Positions 60,401 to 64,000 of a stretch of DNA of 64,000 nt are shown here, in pieces. The translations under genes and the position numbers were made by a program. The stretch is from Phymorhynchus buccinoides (lineage: Eukaryota; Mollusca; Gastropoda; Neogastropoda; Raphitomidae). Positions within the stretch are counted from its first letter, which is position 1. Every line of letters begins with the position of its first letter. The DNA lies in assembly GCA_017654935.2 (NCBI GenBank), contig CM065694.1:4116111-4180110 (forward strand), in the 5' to 3' direction. The notes beneath the pieces are model-generated. The model was not told the DNA's origin. It did no database searches and worked only from the letters and a program-made list of their open reading frames with translations.

Positions 60401-61875
60401 CAGTGTTCCACCGACACACCCAAACACATTGGGTGTTCTTTGCATGTCATAGATCAGTGTTCCATCCACACACCCAAACACATTGGGCGTTCTTTGCATC
60501 TCATAGATCAGTGTTCCATCCACACACCCAAACACATTGGGCGTTCTTTGCATGTCATAGATCAGTGTTCCATCCACACACCCAAACACATTGGGCGTTC
60601 TTTGCATGTCATAGATCAGTGTTCCATCGACACACCCAAACACATTGGGCGTTCTTTGCATGTCATAGATCAGTGTTCCATCCACACACCCAAACACATT
60701 GGGCGTTCTTTGCATGTCATAGATCAGTGTTCCATCCACACACCCAAACACATTGGGCGTTCTTTGCATGTCATAGATCAGTGTTCCATCGACACACCCA
60801 AACACATTGGGCGTTCTTTGCATGTCATAGATCAGTGTTCCATCCACACACCCAAACACATTGGGTGTTCTTTGCATGTCATAGATCAGTGTTACATCCA
60901 CACACCCAAACACATTGGGCGTTCTTTGCATGTCATAGATCAGTGTTACATCCACACACCCAAACACATTGGGCGTTCTTTGCATGTCATAGATCAGTGT
61001 TCCATCCACACACCCAAACACATTGGGCGTTCTTTGCATGTCATAGATCAGTGTTCCATCCACACACCCAAACACATTGGGCGTTCTTTGCATGTCATAG
61101 ATCAGTGTTCCATCCACACACCCAAACACATTGGGCGTTCTTTGCATGTCATAAATCAGCGTTCCATCGACACACCCAAACACATTGGGCGTTCTTTGCA
61201 TGTCATAGAACTTTGATCAGTGTTCCATCGACACACCCAAACACATTGGGTGTTCTTTGCATGTCATAGATCAGTGTTCCATCCACACACCCAAACACAT
61301 TGGGCGTTCTTTGCATGTCATAGATCACTGTTCCATCCACACACCCAAACACATTGGGCGTTCTTTGCATGTCATAGATCAGTGTTCCATCCACACACCC
61401 AAACACATTGGGCGTTCTTTGCATGTCATAGATCAGTGTTCCATCCACACACCCAAACACATTGGGCGTTCTTTGCATGTCATAGATCAGTGTTCCATCG
61501 ACACACCCAAACACATTGGGCGTTCTTTGCATGTCATAGATCAGTGTTACATCGACACACCCAAACACATTGGGTGTTCTTTGCATGTCATAGATCAGTG
61601 TTCCATCCACACACCCAAACACATTGGGCGTTCTTTGCATGTCATAGATCAGTGTTCCATCCACACACCCAAACACATTGGGCGTTCTTTGCATGTCATA
61701 GATCAGTGTTCCATCCACACACCCAAACACATTGGGTGTTCTTTGCATGTCATAGAACTTTGATCAGTGTTCCATCCACACACCCAAACACATTGGGCGT
61801 TCTTTGCATGTCATAGAATTTTGATCAGTGTTCCATCGACACACCCAAACACATTGGGCGTTCTTTGCATGTCAT
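54403..61875. repeat. Harbinger-derived satellite, 54-bp unit (about 135 copies)
   Basis: Unit ATCAGTGTTCCATCGACACA, CCCAAACACATTGGGCGTTC, TTTGCATGTCATAG. About 19 copies are 61-bp versions carrying an extra AACTTTG, for example near 54615, 55064, 56040, 57128 and 61207. On the minus strand a 54-bp unit reads MQRTPNVFGCVDGTLIYD (18 residues), the transposase segment around the first catalytic Asp. The longest open runs are about 740 codons on the minus strand and 756 on the plus strand, because 54 is a multiple of three; 61-bp units end the minus-strand runs in KVL-stop. Main variable sites are C/G at CAT(C/G)(G/C)ACA, GGGCG/GGGTG and CAGTG/CAGCG. Located in an intron; no sign that it is a host gene. 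Confidence 0.95.
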
Positions 61876-61920
61876 TGAACTTTAGTTTCTCTTCGACTTA
61901 CCAAAGTGAACACAGTGAAA
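61876..61920 (-). pseudogene. Harbinger transposase remnant at right edge of satellite
   Basis: The minus strand entering the satellite reads EKLKFNDMQRTPNVFGCVDG. Its KFND differs from the array's KVL-stop/IYD, so it should be the original sequence upstream of the amplified segment. Confidence 0.6.
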
Positions 61921-61938
61921 ACAACGCACAAAAAAGAA

Positions 61939-62340
61939 ATCTTCAGCAGCCATAACTCCGAAATAAGTGTGGTCAGTGCAGGAAGAAACTATTTCCTTTA
62001 TACGTCATTAGAAGGAAATACTACACTGCGGAGTCAATGAAAATTTTCTTCAGTGATGTTCCGCCTGTCACAATCTTGAATTACTTGAAAGACATTAATA
62101 TTTTTCACTTGATGTAAGCTACTGTGATGTTTTTAATTCTAGACGTGTCTTGTTTTTACTTGCTAAGTTTGTGATTGATTAATGTGGTTTTTTTAACAAA
62201 AGTATAACCAAAATCTTTGATTTAGTTTTTACCTTGTGTTTTTAACCCATTTTAATATATAAGATTTAACATGGTCACAGCCTTGACATGGCCTTTGTTG
62301 TCGACAGGGCTATAATTTTAATCTTAATCTTAATATAGGT
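61939..62340. repeat. Partial third copy of duplicated sequence plus retroposon tail
   Basis: 62000-62340 matches 44420-44735 (CGGAGTCAATGAA, TTGATGTAAGCTACTGTGAT, TGACATGGCCTTTGTTGTCG). 61942-61990 (CTTCAGCAGCCATAACTCCG) is repeated at 62699-62750. Confidence 0.7.
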
Positions 62341-62526
62341 TTCGCAGCAAAACACCCAGCAACAGCTGGGTTAAACTGGGTCAATCATGAAATTGGAGTA
62401 CAAAGTGTGCTGAAGCTAATCCTAAAATAATCGATACATCACATCAAAAGTAACTCGAAAATGATTTTCTGACACCTGTTTTTAAATTTGTCTGCCTCAC
62501 CAGCATTTTGCTGGAGAAAAGTGCGA

Positions 62527-62763
62527 TTAAAAAATGTCAGCAAAAATCGCGTTTACTTGCGGTTTTTGTAGTCTAATCGAGTTGATCGTGTGGTCTGGTT
62601 CATCAGGGTCCTCATCCGATTCAGACTCGGAAACATGATTTTCCAGCTCCCATGTTTCCTCATCTGAGCTATCCAACCATTCGGTCTCAGAAAAGGAATC
62701 TTCAGCAGCCATAATTCCGAAATAAACGTGGTCAGTGCTGGAAGAAAATACTTGTAGTTTCAA
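62527..62763 (-). other. Acidic open frame, possible transposase N-terminus
   Basis: 78 codons including MAAEDSFSETEWLDSSDEE and SESESDEDPDEPDHT. Such acidic starts are common in piggyBac-type transposases, but no catalytic region follows. Its start codon lies in the segment duplicated at 61942. Confidence 0.35.
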
Positions 62764-63157
62764 TATGGCTGTGGGTGTTGCCAGCAGGTGCGCCCCACGC
62801 GGTGCTGACCGTCAGTAGATTGATCTGGTGCTAAGGGGATGGCTGTGGGTGTTGCCCGCAGGTGCGCCCCACGCGGTGCTGACCGTCAGTAGATTGATCT
62901 GGTGCTAAGGGGATGGCTGTGGGTGTTGCCCGCAGGTGCGCCCCACGCGGTGCTGACCGTCAGTAGATTGATCTGGTACTAAGGGGATGGCTGTGGGTGT
63001 TGCCCGCAGGTGCGCCCCACGTGGTGCTGACCGTCAGTAGATTGATCTGGTACTAAGGGGATGGCTGTGGGTGTTGCCCGCAGGTGCGCCCCACGTGGTG
63101 CTGACCGTCAGTAGATTGATCTGGTGCTAAGGGGATGGCTGTGGGTGTTGCCCGCAG
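62763..63157 (+). repeat. Tandem array of splice acceptor plus exon start (array G)
   Basis: Five upstream copies of an exact 74-bp unit. Each carries GGCTGTGGGTGTTGCCCGCAG (CAGCAG in the first copy) and then about 23 bases of the exon (GTGCGCCCCACG(C/T)GGTGCTG, ACC), followed by GTCAGTAG and a spacer ending in AAGGGGAT. Exon-like starts are at 62788, 62862, 62936, 63010 and 63084; the real exon is at 63158. Confidence 0.95.
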
Positions 63158-63333
63158 GTTTGCCCCACGCGGTGCTGACCCGGGCCAGGTGGGCCAGTGG
63201 GGGCGGAGTGGTGATGCTGGCCTACCCCACCCTACTCCACCTGGGCGTTGTCTCCCATTACCTCCCCTCCCTGCCCCCGGCCGTCGCTGCGTTCACCGCC
63301 CTTGGATTGACCCTCAGCCTGAGAAAGGGAAAG
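63158..63333 (+). CDS. Multi-pass membrane protein gene, exon 7 of the chain (gene continues)
   Basis: 176 nt; acceptor GTTGCCCGCAG, donor AAG|GTGAGT, phase 1 in and phase 0 out. Encodes LPHAVLTRARWASGGG, VVMLAYPTLLHLGVVSHYLP, then SLPPAVAAFTALGLTLSLRK: two hydrophobic segments. The stop codon is beyond the window. The real copy starts GTTTGCC whereas the five array copies start GTGCGCC. Confidence 0.8.
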
Positions 63334-63354
63334 GTGAGTTTTGACTTTTAACCA

Positions 63355-63776
63355 CTTGTGATGGTGCATGGGAAAAACCTACATAAGTCGCTCAGAATGT
63401 TTTTAGCAAAAACCAAAAATAGTCAACAACCCCCCAAAATATAAATTTTCTATTTAGGGCATATTTATGTCTATTTTTATGTATTCTACCAGTATCCACA
63501 ACATGAAAGACAATTTTGAATTATTTCTTTGTTTATTTGATCATTTTCTAAATCAAGTCAATAGAAACAAAGAAGCAAAGTCTATGCCTAATTTCTGCAG
63601 ATGAGATGATCTATTTCGAATGCCAAACTTCAAATAATTCTAAAATAAAAACTAGACAAGATAACTCAATTCAGTTTTCTGTGTATTAACAAGGAATCTT
63701 TGCTCCACCATGAAACATTAAAATCTGAATTTATGCCAAAATTCCATTATGTCTGTTTTTCCCATGCACTGTCACA
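63355..63776. mobile_element. MITE in following intron
   Basis: Inverted ends GTGATGGTGCATGGGAAAAA and TTTTTCCCATGCACTGTCAC enclose about 420 AT-rich bases. A fragment of the same family lies at 36003-36085. Confidence 0.7.
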
Positions 63777-64000
63777 TTTTTTTCCTGGACTTGTTTTGGT
63801 ACAAACACATGGGTGCTCATGGAAACATTTTTAAATCCTGCTAGAGGGCGGCCCCGGCGGAGTGCAGGAGCAGCGCACACACACACACACATTTACTGCT
63901 CTTTTTTCACCCCTCTAGACTAGTACAAGTGTTACATTATATAGCAAATGCTTTATCCCTCTTGCATTGGCATTTGTTAGACAAAACTTTTTCTAGTGTT

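Noticed and set aside
31271..61875. Many tandem units here are multiples of three (36, 51, 54, 54, 96)
   Set aside because: Units of 17, 53, 61, 68 and 74 bp are also present, and units divisible by three are the ones that yield long open frames and so draw attention.
54403..61875. CRISPR-like array
   Set aside because: Units are contiguous with no unique spacers, and the genome is eukaryotic.

Overview
This is a metazoan nuclear window from a repeat-rich genome. Long CA/GT and GA microsatellites, spliceosomal exons, jockey/CR1-type LINEs, pogo-, piggyBac- and Harbinger-like DNA transposons and many MITEs point to an invertebrate. A mollusc is my best guess, but that rests on repeat style only. 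Most of the sequence is non-coding or transposon-derived.

One convincing host gene runs on the plus strand from about 22.66 kb to beyond the right edge. I could chain seven exons (22664-23016, 24196-24270, 28953-29070, 30341-30456, 33676-33877, 36283-36361, 63158-63333). All carry AG/GT borders and their phases agree, giving 373 codons in the window. They encode a charged, probably cytosolic N-terminal tail followed by about nine or ten hydrophobic segments: a multi-pass membrane protein whose family I do not recognise. The last intron seen is 26.8 kb long.

The most unusual feature is that three of these exons (28.95, 33.68 and 63.16 kb) are each preceded by a tandem array of their own 3' splice site plus the first 23-55 bases of the exon: 10, 13 and 5 upstream copies. 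The last copy of each array runs into the real exon. Every complete upstream acceptor would shift the frame into an early stop, so these arrays look like ladders of decoy acceptors.

The second highlight is a 7.5 kb satellite (about 54.40-61.88 kb, roughly 135 copies of a 54-bp unit plus 61-bp variants) inside the large intron. Its two flanks still read into Harbinger transposase sequence on the minus strand, so the satellite grew from the transposase segment around the first catalytic Asp (motif VDGTLI). The common variants among copies are synonymous in that frame.

Layout: 0-8 kb microsatellites, two pogo-like MITEs and SINE copies. 8-11.5 kb LINE fragments, one split by a 1.2 kb pogo-like element. 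11.6-21.6 kb large inverted-repeat elements, hairpins and a decayed 3 kb LINE. 22.6-36.4 kb six exons of the membrane protein gene, with MITEs and minisatellites in the introns. 36.4-63.1 kb one giant intron holding a piggyBac/Penelope-like chimera, a 96-bp satellite, gag-like fragments, a 3.1 kb segmental duplication carrying a broken transposase-like gene, Harbinger fragments and the satellite. 63.16 kb the last visible exon.
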